Positions 1 through 8,529 are shown, counted from the first letter of the stretch. The stretch: DNA of 64,000 bases from Bacteroidaceae bacterium (GCA_017938245.1 JAGBBX010000049.1:21902-85901); one strand, 5' to 3'. Numbers and translations are program-made. The notes: generated by a model from the sequence alone, not told the origin.

Positions 1-140
1 TTCTTGGGATTATTCTATTTTTATCGGACAGTAATAATTTTTTTTAAAGGGCTAACAGTCGGGATGTGCGGGCGATTAGAAACAGCGAAGAATAACCGAG
101 AAACAAAGGAAATCTCGGTTAAAAAGCGCGTGTGCATAAA

Positions 141-184
141 ACAGTAAAGACTGCCAATTATCAATTAATTGACAGTCTTTACTG
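141..184 (-). terminator. Hairpin terminator of the tmRNA gene
   Basis: Perfect 13-bp inverted repeat (141-153 with 172-184) around an A/T-rich loop. Read on the minus strand it lies just past the tmRNA 3' end and is followed by TTTTATG. This is the expected place for the intrinsic terminator. Bases 1-130 hold no gene I can support. Confidence 0.7.
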
Positions 185-192
185 TGAAATAG

Positions 193-587
193 TGGAGCTA
201 GAGGGAGTCGAACCCTCGTCCAAACGAGGAAACAATACGCTTTCTACACGCTTAGTCATCGGTGAGATTTTCGAGTATGCGCAAGACCGCGACAACCAAC
301 ACATACCTTATCCTCTAAAATTTCGCCGCAGCATCGAGGCCTGCAACGGCTAGTCCCGAGTTGCCTGCACCACCATATCGGATTGCTTCGGAACAACTGC
401 GTCCGGGTGATGTCTCGTCCCAATACCTGGTATCGGGATAAAGCTAATCTACTGTACTTCGATTAAGCAGCGAGAGCATAATTGTTTTCGCCAGATAATT
501 GTTGACGGCTCGGATTATAGTGCAAACCGGACGAGGCACTGCGTGCTTACGTACCTTTTCTGCCCGCTGTCAAAACCAAATAGCCCC
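193..587 (-). ncRNA. ssrA: tmRNA (transfer-messenger RNA)
   Basis: tmRNA rescues stalled ribosomes together with SmpB by acting first as tRNA and then as a short mRNA. On the minus strand the 5' end GGGGCTA (587 downward), followed by TTTGGTTTTGACAGCGGGC, and the 3' end with a T-arm-like GGGTTCGACTCCC and AGCTCCA form the tRNA-like acceptor domain. The tag reading frame runs from 492 down to 463: GGC GAA AAC AAT TAT GCT CTC GCT GCT TAA, giving GENNYALAA. The terminal CCA is not encoded (CTA follows the discriminator A), so it would be added after transcription. The length of about 395 nt is normal. Ends are set by pairing of GGGGCT with AGCTCC. Confidence 0.95.
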
Positions 588-624
588 AAGCGCGAGAAAA
601 AGTATCTTTTTCTAATAAGGTCTG

Positions 625-632
625 CAAAGTTA
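625..632 (-). promoter_or_regulatory. -7 box of the tmRNA promoter
   Basis: Minus-strand TAACTTTG matches the Bacteroidota -7 consensus TAnnTTTG. The expected start point lies about 25 nt upstream of the mature tmRNA 5' end, leaving a short leader to be removed by RNase P. It is divergent from the mntP promoter. Confidence 0.6.
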
Positions 633-641
633 ATCATTTAA

Positions 642-673
642 TTTGTAAGTGCAATAAATTTAGTATATTTTTG
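642..673 (+). promoter_or_regulatory. Promoter of mntP
   Basis: TTTG at 642-645, 20 bases, then TATTTTTG at 666-673. This fits the Bacteroidota sigma-ABfr consensus. The start codon of mntP follows 50 bases later. No Mn riboswitch-like structure was recognised in the short leader. Confidence 0.6.
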
Positions 674-722
674 CATTGCTACACTATGTAGAATGATTGC
701 ATTATTGTATAAATAGTTGTGT

Positions 723-1298
723 ATGAGTAATATTGAAGCCTGGATTCTGGCTTTTGCACTGGCGATGGATTGCTTTGCAGTCTCTATTGCTGCCGGGGTT
801 ATTCTTAAGCGTGTCAAGTGGCGCCCTATGCTGCTTATGGCTCTCTCTTTCGGATTATTTCAGGCGGTTAATCCCATCATAGGATGGGTGGGAACCGATT
901 ATTGTCGTCATCTTATAGAGAGTGTCGACCATTGGATTGCTTTTGCGATTCTTGCTTTTCTGGGTGGACGTATGATTATAGAATCGTTCAAAGATGAGGA
1001 GGATAAAAGTTTTAATCCCGAGTCGCTCAAAGTTATCCTTACGATGGCTGTGGCTACCAGTATCGATGCCTTTGCAGTGGGAATATCGTTTTCCTGTATG
1101 GGTATTCTCTCTTTTGCTCATCTTCTTTATCCTGTCGTGGTTATTGGCTTTGTTTCGTTGGCTCTCTCTCTTGCAGGTCTCTTCCTGGGAATAAAATTCG
1201 GCAAACGTTATGCGCAGCGCATCCGTGCCGAGCTATGGGGGGGAATTATCCTTATTATCATTGGTGTAAAGGTGCTTATGGAACATCTTGCGGGATAA
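723..1298 (+). CDS. mntP: Manganese efflux pump MntP
   Basis: A 191-residue inner-membrane protein of the MntP (DUF204) family, which exports Mn(II). The family's twin repeated helical pattern is visible: an N-terminal half with ALAMDCFAVSIAAG and a C-terminal half with MAVATSIDAFAVGIS. Each half carries the conserved acidic residue (D in AMDCF and in SIDAF) used for metal passage. About six membrane segments fit the hydrophobicity. The start is the ATG at 723; a TTG two codons upstream is possible but less likely. It is transcribed alone, divergent from tmRNA. Assignment rests on family resemblance; other divalent cations cannot be excluded. Confidence 0.9.
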   Translation: MSNIEAWILAFALAMDCFAVSIAAGVILKRVKWRPMLLMALSFGLFQAVNPIIGWVGTDYCRHLIESVDHWIAFAILAFLGGRMIIESFKDEEDKSFNPESLKVILTMAVATSIDAFAVGISFSCMGILSFAHLLYPVVVIGFVSLALSLAGLFLGIKFGKRYAQRIRAELWGGIILIIIGVKVLMEHLAG

Positions 1299-1371
1299 CG
1301 GTATGGGGGTTATGTTTCTATATTAACACATAATATTTTTTTAAAATAAACATATATTTATCTTTTGTTGC

Positions 1372-1379
1372 TATATTCG
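1372..1379 (+). promoter_or_regulatory. -7 box ahead of the GH20 gene
   Basis: TATATTCG fits TAnnTTYG and lies 33 bases ahead of the chosen start ATG at 1413. No convincing -33 TTTG is present at the usual spacing, so support is moderate. Confidence 0.4.
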
Positions 1380-1412
1380 CAAAATACAGTAAAAAATATA
1401 CACACTATTTTT

Positions 1413-3071
1413 ATGAGATCGCTTTTTAGTATTTCTATCCTCCTGACAATGTTCGTTTATGCAGGAACTATAAATGCCCAGCGCGCTAATTATGATGTTA
1501 TTCCATTGCCAAAATCGGTGAAGGTCGATTCGGTAAAGGTGTTTAATCTATGCAAGGATGCAGGTGTGGCTTTTGATGCAACTAATCCCGAAGTCTATCG
1601 CAATGTGCTTTTCCTATGTGAGTGGGTCAAAGAGATGACGGGTATTGAGCTTAAACTTACTCCTAATGATAAGAAAGCAGCAATTAAATTCAGCCTCGAT
1701 TATCCGGTGAAGATTGATGCTGCCGAAATAACCGAACAGCAAAAGGAGGCCTATATAATAAAGGTCGATAAGAAGGGTGTCTCTATTATTGCTCGTGAGC
1801 CTGCCGGATTGTTCCGCGCGGCACAGACACTGCGTAAGTCGCTGCCCGTTATAAAGGGTGCTGTCAAGCCGGTAGAACTGCCGTTTGCCGAGATTAAGGA
1901 CGAGCCGCGTTTCGAGTATCGCGGTGTGTTGCTCGATTGCGGACGACACTATTTCTCGGTCGACTTTATTAAGAAATTCATTGATGTGATGGCGCTGCAC
2001 GGTAGCAACCAGTTGCATTGGCATCTTACCGAAGACCAGGGTTGGCGCTTCGAGGTAAAGGCCTATCCTACATTGGCTACGCAGGGTAGTGTACGTGCCG
2101 AGACCGTTATTGGCCCCGGAAACTCGGGAATATACGATGGAGTGCCATACGGTGGATATTATACACAAGAAGAGTGTCGCGAGGTGGTGCGCTATGCTGC
2201 CGAACGCTACGTGAACGTTGTTCCCGAGATTGACCTCCCCGGACATATGCAGAGCGCTCTGCACGTATTTCCACATCTTGGTTGCACCGGTGGTCCCTAT
2301 CCTGTTCGTACCTATTGGGGCGTCAGCCGCGAGGTGCTTTGCGGCGGTAATCCCGAGACACTCACTTTCCTGAAGACCGTGCTAGGTGAGTTGTGCGATG
2401 TGTTCCCCTCGAAGATAATTCATATTGGTGGCGATGAGTGTCCCAAGCACCGATGGAAAGATTGTCCCAAATGTCAGGCAAAAATCAAAGAACTCGGATT
2501 AAAGAGCAACGATAAGCACACTGCCGAGAATCAGTTGCAGAGCTATATAAATCGCGAGGTAGAGGCATTTATGAAAGAGCGCGGTCGCGATATTATCGGT
2601 TGGGACGAGATTCTCGAGGGTGGACTCTCGGGGCGTTCAATAGTAATGTCTTGGCGCGGAATAAAGGGGGGAATTGCTGCGGCGCGTCAGGGGCACAGGG
2701 TTATTATGAGTCCCAATGTATATAGTTACATCGACCATCCTCAGTTGAAGGATTATGGCAAGCAGCCACGTACCACCGACAGCTATTTAGTATCGGCAAG
2801 CAAAGTATACTCATTTGAACCGCTTATCCCCGACAGCCTTACCGCTGAGCAACAGAAATTGATTCTTGGCCCGCAGGTAAACCTCTGGACCGAGCACGTA
2901 GCTTATCCTCAACACGCATTCTATCAGCTTCTTCCGAGACTGGGTGCATCGAGCGAAGTGCAGTGGTGTCTGCCCGAACAAAAAGACTTTGAGCAGTTTA
3001 AAAAACGCCTGCCCCGCCTGAAAAAAGTTTACGATATAATGGGTGTCAACTACTGTAGACAGATAGAGTAG
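1413..3071 (+). CDS. Beta-N-acetylhexosaminidase, glycoside hydrolase family 20
   Basis: A 552-residue secreted enzyme that removes terminal N-acetylglucosamine or N-acetylgalactosamine from glycans by substrate-assisted catalysis. A signal peptide ends at NAQ near residue 23. The GH20b accessory domain covers roughly 25-155 and the catalytic barrel 160-520. The catalytic pair is Asp341-Glu342 in HIGGDECPKHRW. Other family motifs are FEYRGVLLDCGRHYF, EDQGWRFEVK, EIDLPGHMQSAL and IGWDEILEGG. The start at 1413 (MRSLFSIS) gives a proper signal peptide; an in-frame TTG at 1365 would put extra residues before it and overlap the -7 box. Likely periplasmic or surface, for host mucin or N-glycan foraging. 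No partner SusC/D genes are adjacent. Confidence 0.93.
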   Translation: MRSLFSISILLTMFVYAGTINAQRANYDVIPLPKSVKVDSVKVFNLCKDAGVAFDATNPEVYRNVLFLCEWVKEMTGIELKLTPNDKKAAIKFSLDYPVKIDAAEITEQQKEAYIIKVDKKGVSIIAREPAGLFRAAQTLRKSLPVIKGAVKPVELPFAEIKDEPRFEYRGVLLDCGRHYFSVDFIKKFIDVMALHGSNQLHWHLTEDQGWRFEVKAYPTLATQGSVRAETVIGPGNSGIYDGVPYGGYYTQEECREVVRYAAERYVNVVPEIDLPGHMQSALHVFPHLGCTGGPYPVRTYWGVSREVLCGGNPETLTFLKTVLGELCDVFPSKIIHIGGDECPKHRWKDCPKCQAKIKELGLKSNDKHTAENQLQSYINREVEAFMKERGRDIIGWDEILEGGLSGRSIVMSWRGIKGGIAAARQGHRVIMSPNVYSYIDHPQLKDYGKQPRTTDSYLVSASKVYSFEPLIPDSLTAEQQKLILGPQVNLWTEHVAYPQHAFYQLLPRLGASSEVQWCLPEQKDFEQFKKRLPRLKKVYDIMGVNYCRQIE

Positions 3072-3089
3072 GAGGAACTATTGTGTAAT

Positions 3090-3182
3090 ATGAAATTTCA
3101 ATATTTATGGCTTTGTTATACTCTGCTATTCTTTTACTCTCTTCGGAATCAGATGGAACAATTTCATAAGAAGAACGATTAA
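3090..3182 (+). other. Possible 30-residue membrane peptide ORF
   Basis: ATG at 3090 opens a 30-codon frame (MKFQYLWLCYTLLFFYS then a charged tail ending KKND) with one hydrophobic stretch. A GGAGGA lies at 3072-3077, right at the GH20 stop, but it is 12 bases from the ATG. No family is recognised and it may be chance; recorded because it is too short for standard gene calling. Confidence 0.2.
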
Positions 3183-3236
3183 AATTCGTCTGTGCAAATC
3201 ACAACCATAGAATTCTTTATTTTGGAATATATTTAA

Positions 3237-3244
3237 TACTTTTG
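3237..3244 (+). promoter_or_regulatory. -7 box at the left edge of the accessory island
   Basis: TACTTTTG matches TAnnTTTG. It lies 28 bases ahead of the ATG of the small HTH gene at 3272. The -33 element is not clear (a TTTG at 3221 is too close). It may drive the HTH remnant and the GHKL-nuclease gene behind it. Confidence 0.4.
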
Positions 3245-3271
3245 CGTTAGGATTAAATATATTTGGGAATA

Positions 3272-3421
3272 ATGGCAAATCTAAATCGTATCAAAGTAGT
3301 ACTTGTTGAACAGCAAAAGACAGGTAAATGGCTGGCAGAACAAATGGGTAAATCCGCTTGTACAGTCAGCAAATGGTGTAGCAACTACAGTCAGCCAGAT
3401 TTGGCTGGGTTTGGCTTGTAA
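3272..3421 (+). pseudogene. Truncated XRE-type helix-turn-helix regulator
   Basis: A 49-codon frame encoding a short cro/C1-type helix-turn-helix: RIKVVLVEQQKTGKWLAEQM then GKSACTVSKWCSNYSQPDL. The recognition-helix part resembles the small Bacteroidota regulators that usually end SKWC.N..QPDLETLxxIAxxLxVDxxxLL. Here the frame stops after QPDLAGFGL, so the last helices are missing. Two further in-frame stops follow within 15 bases, while the +1 frame reads on for about 18 codons, so a frameshift is likely. Such regulators often precede restriction and defence genes. Here it sits 165 bases ahead of the GHKL-nuclease gene and may once have controlled it. Confidence 0.6.
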
Positions 3422-3585
3422 ATGTTTTGATTGTAATTGCCTGTTGCAGCTAACTTTGACAAACAGTTAAAACTACTATTTGGAGATAAGAAATAATCTT
3501 TACTAACCTTCTGCGATTTTTTATTATTACCTCTTAACCAGTAGGGATTGCAGCAATATCACATTTGGCGAAAAAATAAAAAAAT

Positions 3586-6500
3586 ATGACACAAGAAGAG
3601 TATCTCGCTTCGGTAAAAAAATCACAAAACGAAGCGCATGACGAAACAATGTGGGGCAAACCTGCACGTGACATTATAACAGGTATAGGTAACAATGGTG
3701 GCATCCGTCCAGTACGTGCCATTTGGGAGTTAGTGCAGAATGCACGTGATGTGGTATGTGATGGAAAGAGAGCTAAAATTGTTTTTACGCGCAATGAAAA
3801 TTCTCTGGATTTTATGCACGATGGCATACCATTTACTCATAAGACCATAGAGGCACTAATCATGCAGACAAGTTCCAAAGTCAGCAGTAACAATGTGCAG
3901 GTAGGTCAGTACGGAACAGGATTCTTGACAACTCATTTGTTCGGATTGAAATTCAAACTGACAGCCCCACTTCTTACGTCTGAAGAATATCCTCGTTATT
4001 ATAAGATATCTGATTTTGAAATTGACAGATCGGCAACCGACAAGGAAGTAATGCGAGGAAAATTGAAAGATCAATGGAAAGATACTCAAGACTGGGGAAA
4101 GGATTTTTCGCAAACCACAGAGGATCCTTTTGAACATACTCTGTTCAGTTATCAGCACGAAGGCAAACAAGCGCAACTGAATGCTGAGAGCGCATTCATG
4201 GATGCGCCAGACATGGTGCCTTTCGTGTTAAGTATAAATCCTAATATTGAGAGTATCTGTTTCGATGATAAGTTGAAAAAAGAAAAAGTCACTTATGTGC
4301 GAGATAGTCATGAAATGGACTTTGTCGAATATTTAACCGATGGAAAAATTTATAAGACAAAGGTTCATCGTACAAAAAACACGAATGCGGGTAAAGACGA
4401 TAAAGACTATTACATATATTGCATAGTCAGTAATGCAGAAACTGATGATGAACCCAAACGCTGTAAAGTGATTGTAACTTTGCCAATCACAGAAGACAAA
4501 GATGGCGTGTTACGTGTTATACGCTTTGACAAGACATTGCCACAAGTGTATATTTATCTGCCTCTGTTAGGTACAGAGGAATGGGGATTCAACTATTTGC
4601 TTCATTCTTCTCTGTTTACATGCGACAAGGATAGCCGTGATAGCTTACGATTGGTTGGTAATGGTCAGAATAACGATGACCAGGCAGAAGCTAATCGGAG
4701 CATCATAGACCTTGCGAACAAACTTATCTGTCAGTTCATTGACAAGAAAGTAACTACCTTGCGTGATGCTAAGTATTTGTGCAGAGCGTCATTCAAGACA
4801 CAACAAGCAGATGCCAAATTGGGTGACTACTACAAAACTTTGCAAACATTTTGGCGAAACAAGTTCGAGAGTCTGTGCATTGTAGATGGTACTGATTCTG
4901 CCAAGCATTCTGTCTGTGAAACAAAAGTGTTGGATGAGACATTAGCCAAGGCTTGTGAAGAGGACCCAGAACTCCTTGATGCTATTTATGGATTGTTTGC
5001 AAAAGTGAATACTTGGATAGTTCCAAAGAAGGACGATATGGTGTATTGGAGCAACACGATCAATCGTTGGTATCGAGATGAAGAAAAGAACGAACACCAG
5101 CTAGCCATAACAAAACTGGCAGCTGCTATCCCAGCACTAATGATAGTGGCCACTGACCTCACTTGGCTCCATAAGATTGATAAGTACATTTCTGACAATC
5201 AGGATGCTCTACTCGATACTTACACTTTGATACCGAACGAAGTTCTAAAACTCCAGAAGAAAGCTCCTCTGGTGAAACCTGTAGCTTTCGATAATGTAGT
5301 GAAAGAGGCTCTTGCTTTGATGGATGCAGATAATGTAGCTAATTTTGCACATGCAGACTTCTTTGATATTGTAAATGATACTGTTTTTGACTATGCAAAA
5401 GCCAAGGATAGTATTACAAATTACATAAACAATCATAATGCAGAGCAGAATGGAGTACGAGGGTCGATTATGACCAACAAACTACATGACTTACAAAATC
5501 CTCAATCAACACGACTTTTCAACGCAAGCAGTTATGAAGCAAAGAAACTAAGTGATGATGCGGTTGTTGTCATACTAAAACTTTATAAGTCTCTGTTGCC
5601 AGAGGATAGCGAAGCTATTCCAGCTAGGTTGCTGCCGATAATAGCTGATTACTATGGAATTACCTTACTAGAGAATGTTGTGCGATTGGATAAGAAGTAT
5701 GAGCTTGATGTCCGTCAGTTCTATACAACATTGATATATGATTCGCTCTTCAAATTCACATTGATGAGTGACAAGACCACAAAGGCTGCATGGCTAAAAC
5801 AGATAGTTGAGTTGGTGTACAGTTATTCTGATACTAAGAGTTACCTGTCGTACTATCAAGTGTATCCAGATCAGCAAGGCAATTACAAATATGCAGAATG
5901 GTTGAAGAAGAAATCACCTGCTCTGCCTGTACGTGCCTTGGAAATCTACGACACTATTATCAAGAAAGTGACTGATATAAACAAATCTGCTAGCATCAAG
6001 AAGGACATAGTTGATGAGGATTTTTCCAAGTGGTTTGTTGGTACAAATGTACTTGATGGACTCAGCCAATGTAAAGAGATAGAGGAGGAAGTGCAGAAGA
6101 AAGGTTATTCTATAACAGCGTACGAGCATCAGAAACTGATTGTAGAGATTATTGAGAAACTTACCAGTGGCGGAATAGAACGTGAACAATGGCATGTATT
6201 ATTTGGTGACATAGACAAGAACAAAGGGCAGATAATGTTTTCCGTCATCCAAAGCCAGACAAAGAAAGACAGCATCTTCGCATTGATGAAAGTGAAGGAT
6301 GACTCCAAACTGAAGGCTATAGCTGATCTTGTGAACAATCCTAATTTTGACTATATTCTAAAGATTAGCAAAGAAATTATTGATCAAGAAGCAAGAGAAG
6401 CTAACGATTTCTACTTCAAGAAGGAGCTTGGCAACTATGTAGAGGAACTTCTGCTGAAAGAACTAAACGAAGAATTGGGTGAAAATGTTGTGGAAATTCC

Positions 6501-6972
6501 AGAACCTGTAACTAACGAGCAAGGTGGTCAGGATTTGATATTACGTCTTAACGGAAATGACTTCTACTACTTTGAAATCAAGTCAAGATGGACAAGCGAT
6601 CGTTCTGTGCTGATGAGCACAATGCAGCATAGACGATCTTACGAGAATAGTGATAACTACGCTTTGCTGGCAACAGATATGGTTGGCTATGATATGGATC
6701 GCGTGCGAAGACACGATTACCCGAGTTTTGAAGAAGTTAAGCCTAGAATTACGGTTTTGGATAATATCGGTAAACTTAACGATCGCTTGAAGGATGCAAC
6801 TTTGAATGATGATAACAAAGTACATGTAGCTGGTGGTTATCAAGTTCTCATTTCGCAAGATGTAATTCAGCATGAAGGCAAAACTTTTGATTTGTTCATT
6901 GACTCTCTAAAAGATAAAATCAAGCAAAAATTGCAAAGCCAAAAGTCAGCATCTCAAAATTTTTATGGATAA
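3586..6972 (+). CDS. GHKL (Hsp90/sacsin-type) ATPase with C-terminal PD-(D/E)XK-like nuclease domain
   Basis: A 1128-residue intact protein. The N-terminus carries a Bergerat ATP-binding fold: N-box ELVQNARD (Glu48, Asn52, Asp55), a D-G motif in FMHDGIPF and the lid motif GQYGTGF at about 107-113, close to sacsin-N-type ATPase domains. A long, mostly helical middle of about 750 residues has no motif I recognise. The C-terminus holds GGQD (Asp983), then FEIKSR (Glu997, Lys999), spaced as in PD-(D/E)XK nucleases and the DUF3883/NO VEIN C-terminal family. GHKL-plus-nuclease architectures occur in bacterial anti-phage loci; that role is inferred from domains and neighbours. A/T-rich codon use contrasts with flanking housekeeping genes, suggesting acquisition. 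Start ATG follows an A-rich stretch. Confidence 0.75.
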   Translation: MTQEEYLASVKKSQNEAHDETMWGKPARDIITGIGNNGGIRPVRAIWELVQNARDVVCDGKRAKIVFTRNENSLDFMHDGIPFTHKTIEALIMQTSSKVSSNNVQVGQYGTGFLTTHLFGLKFKLTAPLLTSEEYPRYYKISDFEIDRSATDKEVMRGKLKDQWKDTQDWGKDFSQTTEDPFEHTLFSYQHEGKQAQLNAESAFMDAPDMVPFVLSINPNIESICFDDKLKKEKVTYVRDSHEMDFVEYLTDGKIYKTKVHRTKNTNAGKDDKDYYIYCIVSNAETDDEPKRCKVIVTLPITEDKDGVLRVIRFDKTLPQVYIYLPLLGTEEWGFNYLLHSSLFTCDKDSRDSLRLVGNGQNNDDQAEANRSIIDLANKLICQFIDKKVTTLRDAKYLCRASFKTQQADAKLGDYYKTLQTFWRNKFESLCIVDGTDSAKHSVCETKVLDETLAKACEEDPELLDAIYGLFAKVNTWIVPKKDDMVYWSNTINRWYRDEEKNEHQLAITKLAAAIPALMIVATDLTWLHKIDKYISDNQDALLDTYTLIPNEVLKLQKKAPLVKPVAFDNVVKEALALMDADNVANFAHADFFDIVNDTVFDYAKAKDSITNYINNHNAEQNGVRGSIMTNKLHDLQNPQSTRLFNASSYEAKKLSDDAVVVILKLYKSLLPEDSEAIPARLLPIIADYYGITLLENVVRLDKKYELDVRQFYTTLIYDSLFKFTLMSDKTTKAAWLKQIVELVYSYSDTKSYLSYYQVYPDQQGNYKYAEWLKKKSPALPVRALEIYDTIIKKVTDINKSASIKKDIVDEDFSKWFVGTNVLDGLSQCKEIEEEVQKKGYSITAYEHQKLIVEIIEKLTSGGIEREQWHVLFGDIDKNKGQIMFSVIQSQTKKDSIFALMKVKDDSKLKAIADLVNNPNFDYILKISKEIIDQEAREANDFYFKKELGNYVEELLLKELNEELGENVVEIPEPVTNEQGGQDLILRLNGNDFYYFEIKSRWTSDRSVLMSTMQHRRSYENSDNYALLATDMVGYDMDRVRRHDYPSFEEVKPRITVLDNIGKLNDRLKDATLNDDNKVHVAGGYQVLISQDVIQHEGKTFDLFIDSLKDKIKQKLQSQKSASQNFYG

Positions 6973-7125
6973 ATGCTCTTGTTTGTGCAAATTATCATAA
7001 CCCACAGAAGGGGATACAACCTGACAAATTTGCTATCACCTAAGAAGCAAGATATGCAATTATTTTGAAGAATGCAAAGTTACGTATTGTTTGGAATGGC
7101 AAAATCTGATAAACTGAACTTAAAA

Positions 7126-7305
7126 ATGAGCGAAGACAATATCCAATCAAATAACAACATCCCCGAACTCCAATCTCCTTTTGAGCAATTGAGAGAGATT
7201 GCTGCCGATGGCAAGGTATGGTGGAACTCGCGGAAATTGGAACTAATGATGGGCTATGGGAAGTACTGTCTGAAAACAACTAATATTTTAGATACCTTCG
7301 AATAA
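7126..7305 (+). pseudogene. Truncated DinD/Bro-N-like fragment
   Basis: A 59-codon frame starting at ATG 7126 encodes FEQLREIAADGKVWWNSRKL followed by ELMMGYGKY. This matches the start of DinD (DNA-damage-inducible protein D) and Bro-N antirepressor proteins, where the motif F..IR..D..G...W.AR.L...LGY is diagnostic. Similarity ends after GYGKY, and a stop follows 13 codons later, whereas DinD is normally near 280 residues. The rest of the gene is absent before rhuM begins at 7364. An in-frame ATG at 7072 exists but would add non-homologous residues. Most likely a deletion remnant in the island. Confidence 0.6.
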
Positions 7306-7316
7306 ATGAATGATTG

Positions 7317-7324
7317 TAATTTCG
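7317..7324 (+). promoter_or_regulatory. -7 box ahead of rhuM
   Basis: TAATTTCG fits TAnnTTYG and lies 40 bases before the rhuM ATG. No strong -33 element is visible, so support is weak to moderate. Confidence 0.35.
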
Positions 7325-7363
7325 AGAATACTACTCATGATTCATACATAAAGCAATAATTTC

Positions 7364-8398
7364 ATGGCAAATCGAAAAGAAATAAGAAATAGCACAGCAG
7401 AGTTCCTAATCTTTCAAATTGAAGGGAAGGAACAAGGTGTTGAAGTCTATTATAAAGATAAAACAGTGTGGTGTACACAGAAGGCAATGGGAATGCTTTT
7501 CGATGTGAACATACCTGCAATAAGCAAGCACCTTAAAAACATTTATGAGCAAGGGGAGCTCACAGAAGAGCGAACTGTTTCCAAAATGGAAATAGTTCGA
7601 ATGGAAGGTAATAGGCAGGTTAAACGAGAAACTGTGTTCTACAACCTTGATGCTGTCATTAGTGTTGGTTATCGTGTGAACAGCATTCGTGCCACCCAGT
7701 TCCGTCAATGGGCAACGAGCGTATTGCGAGAGTTTGCTATACGTGGATATGTTTTGGATAAGAAGAGAATGGAGAACGGTTCGTTCCTTGGCGAAGATTA
7801 TTTTGAGCATCTGTTAGCTGAGATACGGGAGATTAGACTATCTGAACGTAGATTCTACCAAAAACTGACAGATATCTATGCCACTGCCGTTGACTACAAT
7901 CGGGATGCACCGACCACGCGATTATTCTTCAAGATGATGCAAAACAAGATGCATTATGCTGTTCACGGACGTACAGCTGCAGAACTGATTGTAGAACGAG
8001 CTGATGCAGAGCAGGAACACATGGGGTTGACTTCGTGGGAGAATGCACCAGATGGTAAAATCGTAAAGACTGACGTGGTGATTGCCAAAAACTATCTCAA
8101 AGAAGCAGAATTGGCAGATATGGGACAGTTGGTGAATGGTGTGCTTGAATTGGCTGAAAGAATGGCAAAACGTCATATTCCAATGACAATGGAGGATTGG
8201 GCCAAACAGATAGATACCATTTTGGCTGCCGGTGGTAACGAAGTTCTTCAAACGACAGGACAAGTGTCTGCCGAACAAGCAAAAGAACATGCAGAAACGG
8301 AGTTTGAAAAGTATCGTATCATACAAGACCGCCTATTCCAAAGTGACTTCGATAGGTTTATGGATGCTCTTCCTTTTGAAGAAAATCCTAAAGAATAA
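7364..8398 (+). CDS. rhuM: RhuM-family protein
   Basis: A 344-residue protein of the Virulence_RhuM family (named from a Salmonella pathogenicity island; biochemical role unknown). Recognised by the N-terminal block VEVYYKDKTVWCTQKAMGML followed by FDVNIPAISKHLKNI, the conserved YNLDAVISVGYRVNS then RATQFRQWA, and LREFAIRGYVLDKKRM. The first two suggest an antirepressor-like DNA-binding part. The C-terminal half is helical. Full-length and intact. In Bacteroidota, rhuM genes are often embedded in type I restriction or other defence loci, which fits the GHKL-nuclease upstream. No restriction subunits are present here. It has its own -7 box and a hairpin behind it. Confidence 0.85.
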   Translation: MANRKEIRNSTAEFLIFQIEGKEQGVEVYYKDKTVWCTQKAMGMLFDVNIPAISKHLKNIYEQGELTEERTVSKMEIVRMEGNRQVKRETVFYNLDAVISVGYRVNSIRATQFRQWATSVLREFAIRGYVLDKKRMENGSFLGEDYFEHLLAEIREIRLSERRFYQKLTDIYATAVDYNRDAPTTRLFFKMMQNKMHYAVHGRTAAELIVERADAEQEHMGLTSWENAPDGKIVKTDVVIAKNYLKEAELADMGQLVNGVLELAERMAKRHIPMTMEDWAKQIDTILAAGGNEVLQTTGQVSAEQAKEHAETEFEKYRIIQDRLFQSDFDRFMDALPFEENPKE

Positions 8399-8408
8399 AA
8401 CACATGAC

Positions 8409-8456
8409 CATTTGTCCGATGTTATCCAATAAATTGGGGTAACCTTCGGACAAATG
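8409..8456 (+). terminator. Terminator hairpin after rhuM
   Basis: Perfect 11-bp arms CATTTGTCCGA (8409-8419) and TCGGACAAATG (8446-8456), with further pairing inside and a T-rich tail. It closes the accessory island before the convergent dnaK gene. Confidence 0.6.
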
Positions 8457-8500
8457 CTCTTAATTTTAGATCCAAGGATGAAAAATTGTTTAAAAAGAAA

Positions 8501-8529
8501 TAGAGCGTAACTCATTGAGCTACACTCTA
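8501..8529 (-). terminator. Terminator hairpin of dnaK
   Basis: Near-perfect inverted repeat (TAGAGNGTANCTCA type arms) located past the dnaK stop; on the minus strand it is followed by TTTCTTTTTA. Confidence 0.65.

Noticed and set aside
132-353. 73-codon plus-strand frame over the tmRNA 3' region
   Set aside because: Overlaps tmRNA on the other strand and has no gene-like features.
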